Assembly: GCA_947491025.1 (NCBI GenBank)
Contig: CANLIC010000006.1
Location: 95,263-159,262, forward strand
Direction: 5' to 3'
DNA: 64,000 nucleotides
Origin: Myxococcales bacterium
Lineage (GTDB): Bacteria; Myxococcota_A; UBA9042
The notes under the pieces were generated by a model. The model worked only from the letters and a program-made list of their open reading frames with translations, did not search any database and was not told the DNA's origin. Shown here piece by piece: positions 1-7,915 of the stretch. The position numbers and the translations under genes are program-made. The stretch's first letter is position 1. Every line of letters starts with the position of its first letter.

Positions 1-3000
1 CGCCAAGAGCTGCGACGACAGCAACCCCTGCACGGACGACGCCTGCGACGACGCCAGCGGCAAGTGCACGTCGCTACCGGCGAAAGACGGCGCCACCTGC
101 AACGATGGCGACGCCTGCACCGCCAAGGACGGCTGCAAGGAAGGCAAGTGCGTCGGCGTAGCGAAGGGACAGGGCGGCGAGCCCGCTTGCGACGACGGCA
201 ACCCGTGCACCGACGACGGCTGCCAGCCCACCAGCGGCTGCGTGTTCCAGAACAACGACAAGCCCTGCGGAGACAACGATAAGTGTTTCGCCGGCAGCAC
301 TTGCAAGGACGGCGCCTGCACCGGCGGTAGCAACATCGCCTGCGACGACGGCAAGCTTTGCACCGACGACGCCTGCGACAAGAACACGGGCAAGTGCAGC
401 TACACGCCGAACAGCGCCCCCTGCGAGGACGGCGACAAGTGCACCACCGGCGATGTCTGCACCGCGGGGGCCTGCAAGGCGGTCAAAACTGTAACGTGCA
501 ACGACACCAACGCGTGCACCGACGACGCCTGCGACCCGACCACCGGCCAGTGCCTCGCCACAGCCAAAGTCGATGGTGTCGCTTGCGACGATGGCAACGC
601 CTGCAGCGAGAAGGACGCCTGCAAGGCCGGCGCCTGCAAGGCCGGCGACGCAACGACCTGCAACGACGGCAACCCGTGCACCGACGACGGCTGCGATCCC
701 AAGAACGGCTGCACCAAGACCCCGAACAAGGCCACCTGCAGCGACGGCAGCTGCAAGCTCGGCGCTTGCGCCGAAGGCACCTGCAAGCTCGGCGACAAGG
801 TCGGCTGCGACGACGGCAACCCCTGCACCACCGACGCTTGCGACACGGTGGCCAACAAGTGCACCTACACCGCCGCCGCCAACGGCAGCACCTGCGGCGC
901 CGCCGGGCCCTGCACCGAGAAGTCCGTGTGTCAGAGCGGCAAATGCGAGGCCGGCGCCAAGATCGACTGCGATGACGCCAATGCCTGCACGACGGACAGC
1001 TGTGACGCCGCCACCGGCTGCAAGTGGGTGGGCAACAGCGCGCCTTGCGATGACAACGACAAGTGCACCACCGGCGACACCTGCAAGAATGGCGCCTGCG
1101 GCAAGGGTACACCGCTCGACGTCGTCAAGGTCTGCGACGACAAGAACGCCTGCACCGACGATGTCTGCGACGCGGCCAAGGGCTGTGTGAACAACCCCAC
1201 GACCAAGCCCTGCGACGACGGCAACATCTGCACCGAGAACGACACGTGCAAGGACAGCAAGTGCGCCGGCGGCGGCGCCAAGGCCTGCGACGACGGCAAG
1301 CCGTGCACCAACGACCTCTGCGACCCCAAGACGGGTGACTGCAGCTGGTCGGCGAACACCGGCGCCTGCGACGACGGCGACGCTTGCACCGACAAGGACA
1401 CCTGTGCGCAGGGCAAGTGCGCCGGCGGTGCCAAGGTCTGCGACGACAACAACCCCTGTACCACCGACACCTGCAACAAGACCGGCGGCGCCTGCGTCTT
1501 CGCTCCAGTCGCGAGCACCACGCCGACACCCTGCGACGACGGCAGCAAGTGCACGACCGGCGACGCCTGTCAGGCCGGCAAGTGCGTCGGCGCCTCCGCT
1601 TCGCCCTGCAACGACGGCAACGCCTGCACCACCGACAGCTGTGACCCAGCGTCGGGCGATTGCAGCTTCGCCCCGAACACGGCCGGCTGCGACACAGGCG
1701 ACAAGTGCACCTTTGGCGACACCTGCAAGAACGGCAAGTGCATCGCCGGCAGCGCCAAGACCTGCGACGACGGCAACACCTGCACCACAGATAGCTGCAG
1801 CGCCGAGACCGGCGCCTGCAACTTCAAGGCCGTTGCCGACGCCACCGCCTGCACCGACGGCATCGAGTGCACCGCCAAGGAGGCCTGCAAAGAGGGCAAG
1901 TGCGTCGCCGGTGACAGCAGCCTGTGCCTCGTCTACAGCGACACCTTCGAGTGCGCCGACGCGGGCAAGAGCTGGGCCCTCGACGCGCCCGAGGGCAAGA
2001 AGGTGGTGTGGGCTGTCGACCAGACCCCGGCGGGCGTTGGCACCGCGCAGTTTGGCTGCAACCTCAATTTCAACAACGGCACCAACTATTGCGATGCCGA
2101 AGGCGGCGGCGGCCCGGGTGGCCAGAACTGCCAGAGCCCGACCGGCAACGCGACGTCGCCGGTCATCGATGGCTCCAAGCTCAAGAGCGCCGGCCGTATC
2201 CGCTTCAACGTCTACTACGATCTCGACATGTGCGGAGGCGCCGCTTCGGATCGGCCGCAGGTGCAGATCTTGGCCGCGACCGGCGACACCGTCCTGCACT
2301 CCTGGATCATGCAGAAGACCGACAACTCCCAGATCTGGCGGCTGGAGACGCGGATCGTCAATGAGATCAAGGGTGTCAAGTTCCGCATCCGCTTTGGGCT
2401 CTTCAACCCCAGCGGCACGTGCGGCAACATCGGCAAGGGCTACTTCGTCGACAACCTGATCGTCGACGACCAGATCGGCCCCGAGGTCTGCACCGACGGC
2501 GTCGACAATGACGGCAACGGCCAGATCGACTGCGCCGACATCGTCTGCAAGGGCAAGGGAACGTGCGCTGAGGTCTGCGACGACGGCAAGGACAACGATT
2601 CTGACGACACCATCGACTGCAAGGACAGCGACTGCGCCCAGGCCCTCGCTTGCACCACCTCGACCATCTACAGCCAGGCGTTCGAGTGCGGCGCCACCGG
2701 CTGGACCTTCGCCCAGATGACGCCGGCAGTCGCGTGGGCCTTCGACGCCACGCCCGCCGCCGTGAAGCCCTACGGCGGTGAGTGCACGTTGAACTTCAAC
2801 AATGGCACGAATTTCTGCGGCACAGGTGCCACCTGTTCAAGCAGCGGCAACTCGAGCAACGCTTCGGCCGGCATGGCCAGCCTCGGCCAGCAGATCGATG
2901 CGACGGGCTACACCAAGGTCTACGCCCAGTATTGGAGCTACAAGGACACCGAGCAGACATCCCAGTACGACCGCGCCTGGCTGCAGGCGACGACCGACAA

Positions 3001-3256
3001 CTTCGCCGGCTGTTGTGCCGCGACGGTCTCGTGCGGCAACTTGCCCAACACCTGCAACACCGCAAACACCGCCACCTCCTTGGTGCCGAGCGATCTGGCG
3101 AGCGACCTCAAAGCCTGGAAGCTCATCACCGTCGATCTGACCAAGTTCGCCGGCAAGAAGTTCAACGTCCGCTTCCGCTTCAGCTCCGCAGACGGCCAGA
3201 ACAACGCCGGCACTGGCTGGTTCGTCGACGACCTCAAGATCCTCGGCTCCAAGTAG
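1..3256 (+). CDS. Giant Cys-rich repeat secreted protein, 3' part (5' end outside window)
   Basis: The open frame runs from base 2 with no start codon in sight and ends at TAG 3254-3256, so at least 1084 residues are visible. The first ~640 residues are about sixteen degenerate ~40-residue Cys-rich repeats of the form CDDGNPCTTDACD...CKNGKC, a type common in secreted myxobacterial proteins. Then comes a Trp/aromatic-rich module (residues ~640-825), two short CxDGxDNDxDxxxDC units that look calcium-binding (~827-885), and a second copy of the aromatic module (~888-1084). Both modules share FEC...W, WA.D.TPA and LNFNNGTN.C, so they are duplicated. The paired cysteines imply an oxidised extracellular protein, perhaps an adhesin or surface filament; that role is inference. 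A 741-codon open frame on the opposite strand is a by-product of the GC bias. Confidence 0.85.
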   Translation, partial: AKSCDDSNPCTDDACDDASGKCTSLPAKDGATCNDGDACTAKDGCKEGKCVGVAKGQGGEPACDDGNPCTDDGCQPTSGCVFQNNDKPCGDNDKCFAGSTCKDGACTGGSNIACDDGKLCTDDACDKNTGKCSYTPNSAPCEDGDKCTTGDVCTAGACKAVKTVTCNDTNACTDDACDPTTGQCLATAKVDGVACDDGNACSEKDACKAGACKAGDATTCNDGNPCTDDGCDPKNGCTKTPNKATCSDGSCKLGACAEGTCKLGDKVGCDDGNPCTTDACDTVANKCTYTAAANGSTCGAAGPCTEKSVCQSGKCEAGAKIDCDDANACTTDSCDAATGCKWVGNSAPCDDNDKCTTGDTCKNGACGKGTPLDVVKVCDDKNACTDDVCDAAKGCVNNPTTKPCDDGNICTENDTCKDSKCAGGGAKACDDGKPCTNDLCDPKTGDCSWSANTGACDDGDACTDKDTCAQGKCAGGAKVCDDNNPCTTDTCNKTGGACVFAPVASTTPTPCDDGSKCTTGDACQAGKCVGASASPCNDGNACTTDSCDPASGDCSFAPNTAGCDTGDKCTFGDTCKNGKCIAGSAKTCDDGNTCTTDSCSAETGACNFKAVADATACTDGIECTAKEACKEGKCVAGDSSLCLVYSDTFECADAGKSWALDAPEGKKVVWAVDQTPAGVGTAQFGCNLNFNNGTNYCDAEGGGGPGGQNCQSPTGNATSPVIDGSKLKSAGRIRFNVYYDLDMCGGAASDRPQVQILAATGDTVLHSWIMQKTDNSQIWRLETRIVNEIKGVKFRIRFGLFNPSGTCGNIGKGYFVDNLIVDDQIGPEVCTDGVDNDGNGQIDCADIVCKGKGTCAEVCDDGKDNDSDDTIDCKDSDCAQALACTTSTIYSQAFECGATGWTFAQMTPAVAWAFDATPAAVKPYGGECTLNFNNGTNFCGTGATCSSSGNSSNASAGMASLGQQIDATGYTKVYAQYWSYKDTEQTSQYDRAWLQATTDNFAGCCAATVSCGNLPNTCNTANTATSLVPSDLASDLKAWKLITVDLTKFAGKKFNVRFRFSSADGQNNAGTGWFVDDLKILGSK

Positions 3257-3310
3257 CGGTCGGCGCGGCCCGGAGCGCCACGATCGGCCCACCGCTCCAG
3301 CCGCGGCGCC

Positions 3311-3339
3311 TTGTCGTCGACGCTGCCCTGGCGTAGACT
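3311..3339 (+). promoter_or_regulatory. Putative sigma-70 promoter, leaderless
   Basis: TTGTCG (3311-3316), a 17-bp spacer and TAGACT (3334-3339) precede the ATG at 3346. A transcript would begin about 7 bases after the -10 box, which is on or next to the A of the start codon. No Shine-Dalgarno sequence precedes that ATG, which fits leaderless initiation. Confidence 0.45.
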
Positions 3340-3345
3340 CGCGAC

Positions 3346-4671
3346 ATGATGGATCGCCGGTCCGCAGCGCTCGTCCAAGCCGCCTGCGCGGACTTGATCG
3401 ACCGCCTCGGCGCCGCCGCGATTCAAACCGGGGATGCGGCCCGCCGCGCCATCGGTGGCGGTGACGGCGATGATCCGGTCGCGGTCGTGCGGCCGCGCGA
3501 TGCCGGCGAGGTGACCCAGATCTTGCGGGTCGCCCGCGCTCGCCACGTGCCCGTGCAGGTGCGCTCTCGGCTCCCCAGCCAACGTCCCGCCGCCCTGCGC
3601 GGCTGCATCGTCCTGCTCGCCAGCGGCCTCGACCGACCGCCCGCCATCGACACCAGCCGCCGACTCGTCACCGTCGGCGCCGCGGTGTCCTTGCGGCAGA
3701 TCGACCGCGCCGCCCGCCGCGCCCGTCTGGCCCTGCGCACGATGCCCGCCTTCGCCGCTGCCGAGTGCGTCGCCGCCTGGCTCGGCGCCGGCGCTGGCGG
3801 CGAGCTCGGCCTCGGCCCTGGCGAGCTCGGCGTCGATCTCGTCTCGGCCACCATCGTCACCGGCAGCGGTCGCGTCGTCGCCCTCGGGCCGAGCGAATTG
3901 CTCGGCGGCCCTCCCTGGGCGCTCGCCGGCGCCCCCGATCCTGGCGCCCTGCTGGTCGGCGCCGAAGGCAGGCTCGGCGTCCTCATCGATCTCACCCTGC
4001 GCCTATGGCCAGCGCCGTGGATCGCCTGGCTGGAGGCGTCTTTGCCGGCCGAACGCGACGCCCTGCTCACCGCGCTGTCTCTCGGCCGCACCCTCGCCAG
4101 CCGCCGCCTCTGCGACACCATCCTGCTCGAAGAGAGCCGCGCCGGGCTGCGCATGATGGCGCGCGTCGCCACCGTTCGCGGTGAGGAAGACCTGCCTGCC
4201 ACCATCGCCCTGGTCGAGGCGGCGGCTCGACACCACGGCCTCGAATGGGCTTCCGCCGCCACGGAGTCGCCGCGCGCCCGCATCGGCCTCGAGGAGTCCG
4301 ACGAGCCCTGGGCGCCCGCGACCCCAGCTACCGCGCTCGACCTGCGCGTCGCCTGGCCCGACGCACCCAAGGTCGTCGATGTCCTCGACGCCCTAGGCGC
4401 TGACGAACCCCCCGTCGAGCGCCGCTGGTCGCTCGGTCAGGACGGCGTCCGCTTGCGCCTGCTTCTGCCGTCGCTGCAGCCCGAACGCCACGGCCTGATG
4501 CGCGGCGCCCGCCATCTGCTCGACGCCGGCGCCATCCCTACCCGCGCCGACGGCGCGCTGCGTGAGCTGCTGCGCGAGCGAATCCCGTCCAACGGTCGGG
4601 TGCTGCTGACCGCTCTCGCGCGCGCTTTCGATCCCGACGACGTGCTGCAGAGCAGCCAGGGCGTTCTCTAG
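3346..4671 (+). CDS. FAD-binding oxidase, PCMH/GlcD-GlcE type
   Basis: 441 residues. The N-terminal half follows the PCMH flavin-binding fold of glycolate oxidase and other FAD-linked oxidases: a 'VVRPRDAGEVTQILRVAR' segment near residue 45, then the Gly-rich stretch 'GAGAGGELGLGPGELGVDLV' near residues 145-165 followed by 'VTGSGRVVALGPSELLGG'. 'VGAEGRLGVLIDLTLRLWP' closes the flavin domain and a less conserved cap follows. The usual RSxGH-type loop is degenerate (PVQVRSRLPSQRPAALRG), so activity or substrate may differ from classical GlcD/GlcE. The end '...FDPDDVLQSSQGVL' resembles the GlcE C-terminus (FDP...NPG). It stands alone between an upstream secreted gene and convergent trmL. The substrate is not deducible. 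Confidence 0.75.
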   Translation: MMDRRSAALVQAACADLIDRLGAAAIQTGDAARRAIGGGDGDDPVAVVRPRDAGEVTQILRVARARHVPVQVRSRLPSQRPAALRGCIVLLASGLDRPPAIDTSRRLVTVGAAVSLRQIDRAARRARLALRTMPAFAAAECVAAWLGAGAGGELGLGPGELGVDLVSATIVTGSGRVVALGPSELLGGPPWALAGAPDPGALLVGAEGRLGVLIDLTLRLWPAPWIAWLEASLPAERDALLTALSLGRTLASRRLCDTILLEESRAGLRMMARVATVRGEEDLPATIALVEAAARHHGLEWASAATESPRARIGLEESDEPWAPATPATALDLRVAWPDAPKVVDVLDALGADEPPVERRWSLGQDGVRLRLLLPSLQPERHGLMRGARHLLDAGAIPTRADGALRELLRERIPSNGRVLLTALARAFDPDDVLQSSQGVL

Positions 4672-4716
4672 TTGCCCCGTCGTGCCGTCTACGAGATCCG
4701 CCTACCGCCATCAACT

Positions 4717-4730
4717 TGACCGATCGGTCA
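4717..4730. repeat. 14-bp perfect palindrome between convergent genes
   Basis: TGACCGATCGGTCA reads the same on both strands. It lies between the stop of the FAD oxidase and the stop of trmL, and includes the trmL TGA. It looks like a TetR-family operator half-site pair, but no promoter is expected between convergent genes. Confidence 0.35.
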
Positions 4731-5195
4731 GGCGCCGCGGTCGATGCCGGCGAAGCCATTCTGCCGGAGCGCTTCGTAGACCACGGCGGTCGCGGCGTTG
4801 GCGAGGTTCAGGCTGCGAATCTTATTCGAGATGGGCAGATAGCAAAGCCGCCCTTCAAAGCGCTCGCGCAGGGCCGGCGCCAGGCCGCTGGTCTCGCGAC
4901 CGAAGACCAAGACGTCGTCCGGCAGGTAGCGCACCTCGTCGTACCGCAGCCGGCCGTGGCTCGAGAAGGCCCACAGCGTCCGCCCAGCCATGGCTCGCAA
5001 GAAGGCCTCGCTGTCGTCATGGACCGTCAGCCGAACATCGGACCAGTAGTCGAGGCCAGCGCGCTTGACCGCCGCCGCGCTGATGTCGAAGCCCAAGGGC
5101 CGCACCAGATGCAGGCCACAGCCCGTCCCCACCGCCAACCGGCCGATGCTGCCGGTGTTGCCAGGGATCTCCGGTTCGACCAGCGCGATCTCCAT
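4728..5195 (-). CDS. trmL: tRNA (cytidine/uridine-34 2'-O)-methyltransferase TrmL
   Basis: 155 residues, the normal length for TrmL, a SPOUT (alpha/beta knot) enzyme that 2'-O-methylates the wobble base of tRNA-Leu isoacceptors using SAM. It opens with ALVEPEIPGNTGSIGRL, the conserved N-terminal motif with catalytic Asn and Arg. It contains LVRPLGF and WSD(V), then the SAM-binding knot VFGRETSGLAP and the C-terminal 'SLNLANAATAVVYEALRQNGF'. The start is the ATG at 5195 behind GGAGAGGGAG. The longer open frame upstream overlaps the neighbouring gene space and has no family similarity. It is convergent with the FAD oxidase and 68 bp downstream of a beta-barrel gene. Confidence 0.95.
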   Translation of the reverse strand: MEIALVEPEIPGNTGSIGRLAVGTGCGLHLVRPLGFDISAAAVKRAGLDYWSDVRLTVHDDSEAFLRAMAGRTLWAFSSHGRLRYDEVRYLPDDVLVFGRETSGLAPALRERFEGRLCYLPISNKIRSLNLANAATAVVYEALRQNGFAGIDRGA

Positions 5196-5263
5196 CTCCC
5201 TCTCCACGCCGCAGCCTCGAGCCGCCGCTTGCCGCCGCCACCGCAGCGTGCGGCCACCATCCC

Positions 5264-5908
5264 TCAAAAATAGTAGGTCATGCCGATGCCGCCGCCGTAG
5301 CGCCCGCCCAGCTCGAGCACGGTTGCACCCCGCCGCGCGTCGAAAACATCGATTAGACCGCAATCGGACCGGCTTTGCGTCTCGCACGACCAGCCCCAAG
5401 ACAGCGCCGGCCCCACCGAAGCGGAGATCCCGAAATGGTCGGTGAAGAAGTACTCGGCGACCAGCAAGATCTCAAGGATCAGTCCGAAATCGTTTGTGAT
5501 CTCGTATTCCGTACCGGTCGCGCCGGCCAGGGTCAGCTCCCGCGACTCGTAGACCATCCACAACCGGCCGCCAAGGCCCGCCGTCAGCCTTCGGCTGTCC
5601 ACCAGGCGCCAAGTGCCACCCACCTGGCCAAAGACCCGGCGCGTATCATCGTCGCCGGCGCTGGTCATGAACCAGTCGGCGCCACCGGCGGCCTCGAAAG
5701 CGAAGGCGCTGCGCCAATAGCGGAGCGCCAGCACAGGCGTATGGCCAAGCCGGCTCGAAGTCGGCACCAGCACGCCGAGGCCGCCCTTGCCGGTCATGTC
5801 GCGGGCGGCGGCCCAGCCCGGCGCCAGCAGCATCGCGCCGCCGACGCAGAGGCACGCAAGGGCGCGGCGGCGGTGGGCTGGGAAAACGCTGCCGGCTTGG
5901 GCTACCAT
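5264..5908 (-). CDS. Outer-membrane beta-barrel protein, hypothetical
   Basis: 214 residues. An N-terminal signal peptide is visible (RRR followed by ALACLCVGGAMLLAPGWAAA, cleavage near AAA-RD). The rest is alternating hydrophobic/polar strand segments rich in Gly, Tyr and Trp, and it ends with the aromatic terminal pattern GMTYYF typical of outer-membrane barrels recognised by BamA. The size suggests an eight-strand barrel. A CxxxxRSDC pair near residue 180 could form a disulfide. The ATG at 5908 lacks a Shine-Dalgarno sequence and lies 8 bp from the divergent ATG at 5917. Function unknown. Confidence 0.75.
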   Translation of the reverse strand: MVAQAGSVFPAHRRRALACLCVGGAMLLAPGWAAARDMTGKGGLGVLVPTSSRLGHTPVLALRYWRSAFAFEAAGGADWFMTSAGDDDTRRVFGQVGGTWRLVDSRRLTAGLGGRLWMVYESRELTLAGATGTEYEITNDFGLILEILLVAEYFFTDHFGISASVGPALSWGWSCETQSRSDCGLIDVFDARRGATVLELGGRYGGGIGMTYYF

Positions 5909-5922
5909 CGGCCGCGATGGTG
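5903..5922. promoter_or_regulatory. Putative back-to-back leaderless promoters
   Basis: On the plus strand TACCAT (5903-5908) sits 8 bases before ATG 5917. On the minus strand CACCAT (5922-5917) sits 8 bases before ATG 5908. The core is an inverted repeat, CCATCG-gccg-CGATGG. Each start codon therefore forms the end of the other gene's -10 candidate, and neither gene has a Shine-Dalgarno sequence. The -35 matches are weak on both sides. Confidence 0.3.
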
Positions 5923-6585
5923 CCTGCCCGACCTGCCGCCGACAAGCCTCCCTTCGCCGCTGGCGCCGCCCTCGTCGCGCGCCTTCGCCTCACCGCGCGG
6001 CCTGCCGCCCTGGCCCTGCTGCTCTGGCTCCTCACCGTGGCGCTGCCGTGGCTCGAGCTCAGCGGCCAGCAGCCCGCCCTCTCTCGCACGGCCATCCTCG
6101 TCCTGGTCTTCGCCCCGCCGTTCGCGTTGCTGTGGGCCGCTACCCAAGGCTCTCCCTGGCTGGTCTTCGCCACCGCCTGCCTCGGCACCGTGCCGGCGCT
6201 CATCGCCGCGCCCGCCCTCGCTACCGCCAACGCTGGCCTCGTCCGCCAGGCCGCCATCGCGATCGCGCTCGGCGTCCTACTGGCCCAGGCTGCCGACAGC
6301 GATGGCGTCGCCTCGCCGCTGCGGCGCCTCTGGCGCTGGCCAGCTGGCCTCGGCGACCGCCTTCGCCTCACCACGCTGGCCGGCTGGCTCGCCCTCGCAT
6401 GCTGGCCCGCCCCCAGCGTGGGCCGCGTCTCCGCCGCTGCCGTGGTCTGGATGGTCGTCCAAGCCGTCCCCGTCGGCGCCAACCGCCACGGTCTACGCCG
6501 CCACCGCCAACGCTGGTTGCTCGCACGCGCACTCTGGCTCTTGCTTGTCGGCCTCGCCACGTGGCTCCACCGCGAGGGCGCGTGA
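5917..6585 (+). CDS. Polytopic membrane protein, hypothetical
   Basis: 222 residues with about six hydrophobic helices: 'ALALLLWLLTVALPWLEL' near 30-47, 'AILVLVFAPPFALLWAA', 'WLVFATACLGTVPALIAAPALA', 'AIAIALGVLLAQAA', 'LAGWLALACWPAP', and a last one near 'LWLLLVGLATWL'. The loops are Arg-rich, consistent with a cytoplasmic side. I recognise no family. It overlaps the next gene by GTGA (6582-6585) and so is probably co-translated with it and with the parvulin lipoprotein. Confidence 0.7.
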   Translation: MVPARPAADKPPFAAGAALVARLRLTARPAALALLLWLLTVALPWLELSGQQPALSRTAILVLVFAPPFALLWAATQGSPWLVFATACLGTVPALIAAPALATANAGLVRQAAIAIALGVLLAQAADSDGVASPLRRLWRWPAGLGDRLRLTTLAGWLALACWPAPSVGRVSAAAVVWMVVQAVPVGANRHGLRRHRQRWLLARALWLLLVGLATWLHREGA

Positions 6586-6788
6586 AGGCCCGCTGGCAGA
6601 GCGTCGCGGCGCTCTTGGCTTGCGGCCTCGCGGTCTGGCCCCTCAGCGCGGGGCTTTCGTCCCTCGATGAGGGCGACTATCTTGGCGCCGTGCTAGCGCT
6701 GGCGTTCACGTGGCTGCTGGCGCGCACCGCCCTCGAGCTCGCCGACCCCGGCGACGACGGCGGCGACGACCACCTGAGGGGCCCATGA
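6582..6788 (+). CDS. Small membrane protein, 68 residues
   Basis: It starts at GTG 6582 inside the stop of the preceding gene (GTGA overlap) and ends with the TGA that overlaps the ATG of the next gene (ATGA at 6785-6788). Two hydrophobic stretches are visible, SVAALLACGLAVWPLSAGL and YLGAVLALAFTWLLARTALEL, followed by an acidic tail DPGDDGGDD. The double overlap is the main argument that it is real and translationally coupled. The family is unknown. Confidence 0.65.
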   Translation: MKARWQSVAALLACGLAVWPLSAGLSSLDEGDYLGAVLALAFTWLLARTALELADPGDDGGDDHLRGP

Positions 6789-7879
6789 TCCCGGCCACGC
6801 AGCCGCATTCGTCGTCCACGGCCGCCCGCCGCCGGTCGACGCGCCCGATCGCGTGGACCTGTCTCCACGCCCTGCTCCTCGCCTGCGAACCCGCCGAGAC
6901 GCCCGGCGTCTCCAGCGTCGCCACCAACGGTGCGGTCGAGTTCGCCACGCTGCACGTCCCCGAACGGCTCCCCTCGCTCGACGCTGGCCGCGGCCCCTGG
7001 GCCCGCCCGTGCGCCGCGCCGCTGCCGCCTACTGTGCTCGCTTGCGTCGACGGCGTCGCAGTGGAACGTGCCGCCTTTGACCGCGCCCGTGCCGACACAC
7101 CCGCCGAAATCGACAACCGAGCGCTGCTGCAGGCCCTCATCCGCGCCGAAGTGCTGGCGGCCGAGGCCATCCGTCGTGGGCTCTTCGGCCCCTGGCTGCT
7201 CGAGCCTTACCGCTCCGCGCTCATGCGCCGCCAGCTGAATCAGCGCTTTCGTGTCGACTTCGGCCCGAAGGATGTGCGGCAAGCCGATATCAACCGGGCG
7301 TGGCTGCGCGGCCCTATTCGGGTCCGCTATGCGCACGAGACGCATTACAGCACCATCGACGCGCAATTCCTCTGCTGCACCGGCGATTGGCACGGCTGCG
7401 AGGTTGACCCCAAGGTCCAGCGCTGCGCCGCCGATCTCTACCCCAAAGCAGAAGCCCTCGCCGCCGAGCTTGCCGCCGCGCCACCCGCCAGCGACGACGA
7501 GTTCGAAGGCCGCGTCATGGCCGCGCGCCCACGCTTCACCGAAGTCTCGGTCCAGCGCGTCGGCTTCTTCTACAACAAGAGCAAACCCTACGATCAGCAA
7601 GGCGACTACGACAAGATGCTCGAGCCGTGGACCCTCGCCGCCGTCGCGCTCCAGCCAGGGCAGATCTCGCCGCCGGTGCGCAGCGCCTATGGCTGGCACA
7701 TCATCCGCCTCGGCGAAATCGCCCCAAGGCTCGAAGGTAAGCCGACCGATCAAGCCGTCCGCGACGACATCGCCAAGGGCGTCATCGACGGCGTCCGTGA
7801 ACGTGACCTTCAGATCTACTTGATCGAGAAGATGAAAGAGCGACAGGTCGTGCTGCACTATGAGGCGCTCGGCGAGTAG
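6785..7879 (+). CDS. Parvulin-type peptidyl-prolyl isomerase, predicted lipoprotein
   Basis: 364 residues from ATG 6785 (ATGA overlap). The start codon itself is near position 1 of a basic N-terminus, then a hydrophobic segment ends in LHALLLAC, a good lipobox with Cys ~37 as lipid anchor. The C-terminal third is a PpiC/rotamase domain: 'GFFYNKSKPYDQQGDYDKMLEPWTLAAVALQPGQIS' followed by 'VRSAYGWHIIRLGEIAP', the usual GxxG...G(Y)HI(I) pattern. An N-terminal SurA-like helical part precedes it. It probably assists folding of envelope proteins on the periplasmic side. A central C-C-x12-C-x11-C cluster (residues ~197-223) is unusual for the family. Confidence 0.8.
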   Translation: MIPATQPHSSSTAARRRSTRPIAWTCLHALLLACEPAETPGVSSVATNGAVEFATLHVPERLPSLDAGRGPWARPCAAPLPPTVLACVDGVAVERAAFDRARADTPAEIDNRALLQALIRAEVLAAEAIRRGLFGPWLLEPYRSALMRRQLNQRFRVDFGPKDVRQADINRAWLRGPIRVRYAHETHYSTIDAQFLCCTGDWHGCEVDPKVQRCAADLYPKAEALAAELAAAPPASDDEFEGRVMAARPRFTEVSVQRVGFFYNKSKPYDQQGDYDKMLEPWTLAAVALQPGQISPPVRSAYGWHIIRLGEIAPRLEGKPTDQAVRDDIAKGVIDGVRERDLQIYLIEKMKERQVVLHYEALGE

Positions 7880-7915
7880 CATCAGGCTGACTCGGCGGAC
7901 CCGCTTTGCCGTCGA

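Noticed and set aside
1..1900. CRISPR-like periodicity in the Cys-rich region
   Set aside because: The repeats are protein-level (~120 bp, degenerate) and in one reading frame, with no identical direct repeats and spacers. No CRISPR array or cas gene is present in the window.
74..2299. 741-codon open frame antisense to the Cys-rich protein
   Set aside because: Its composition is Val/Ala/Gly repeats that mirror the repeated Cys/Asp codons of the plus strand. The plus frame has clear repeats and duplicated modules.
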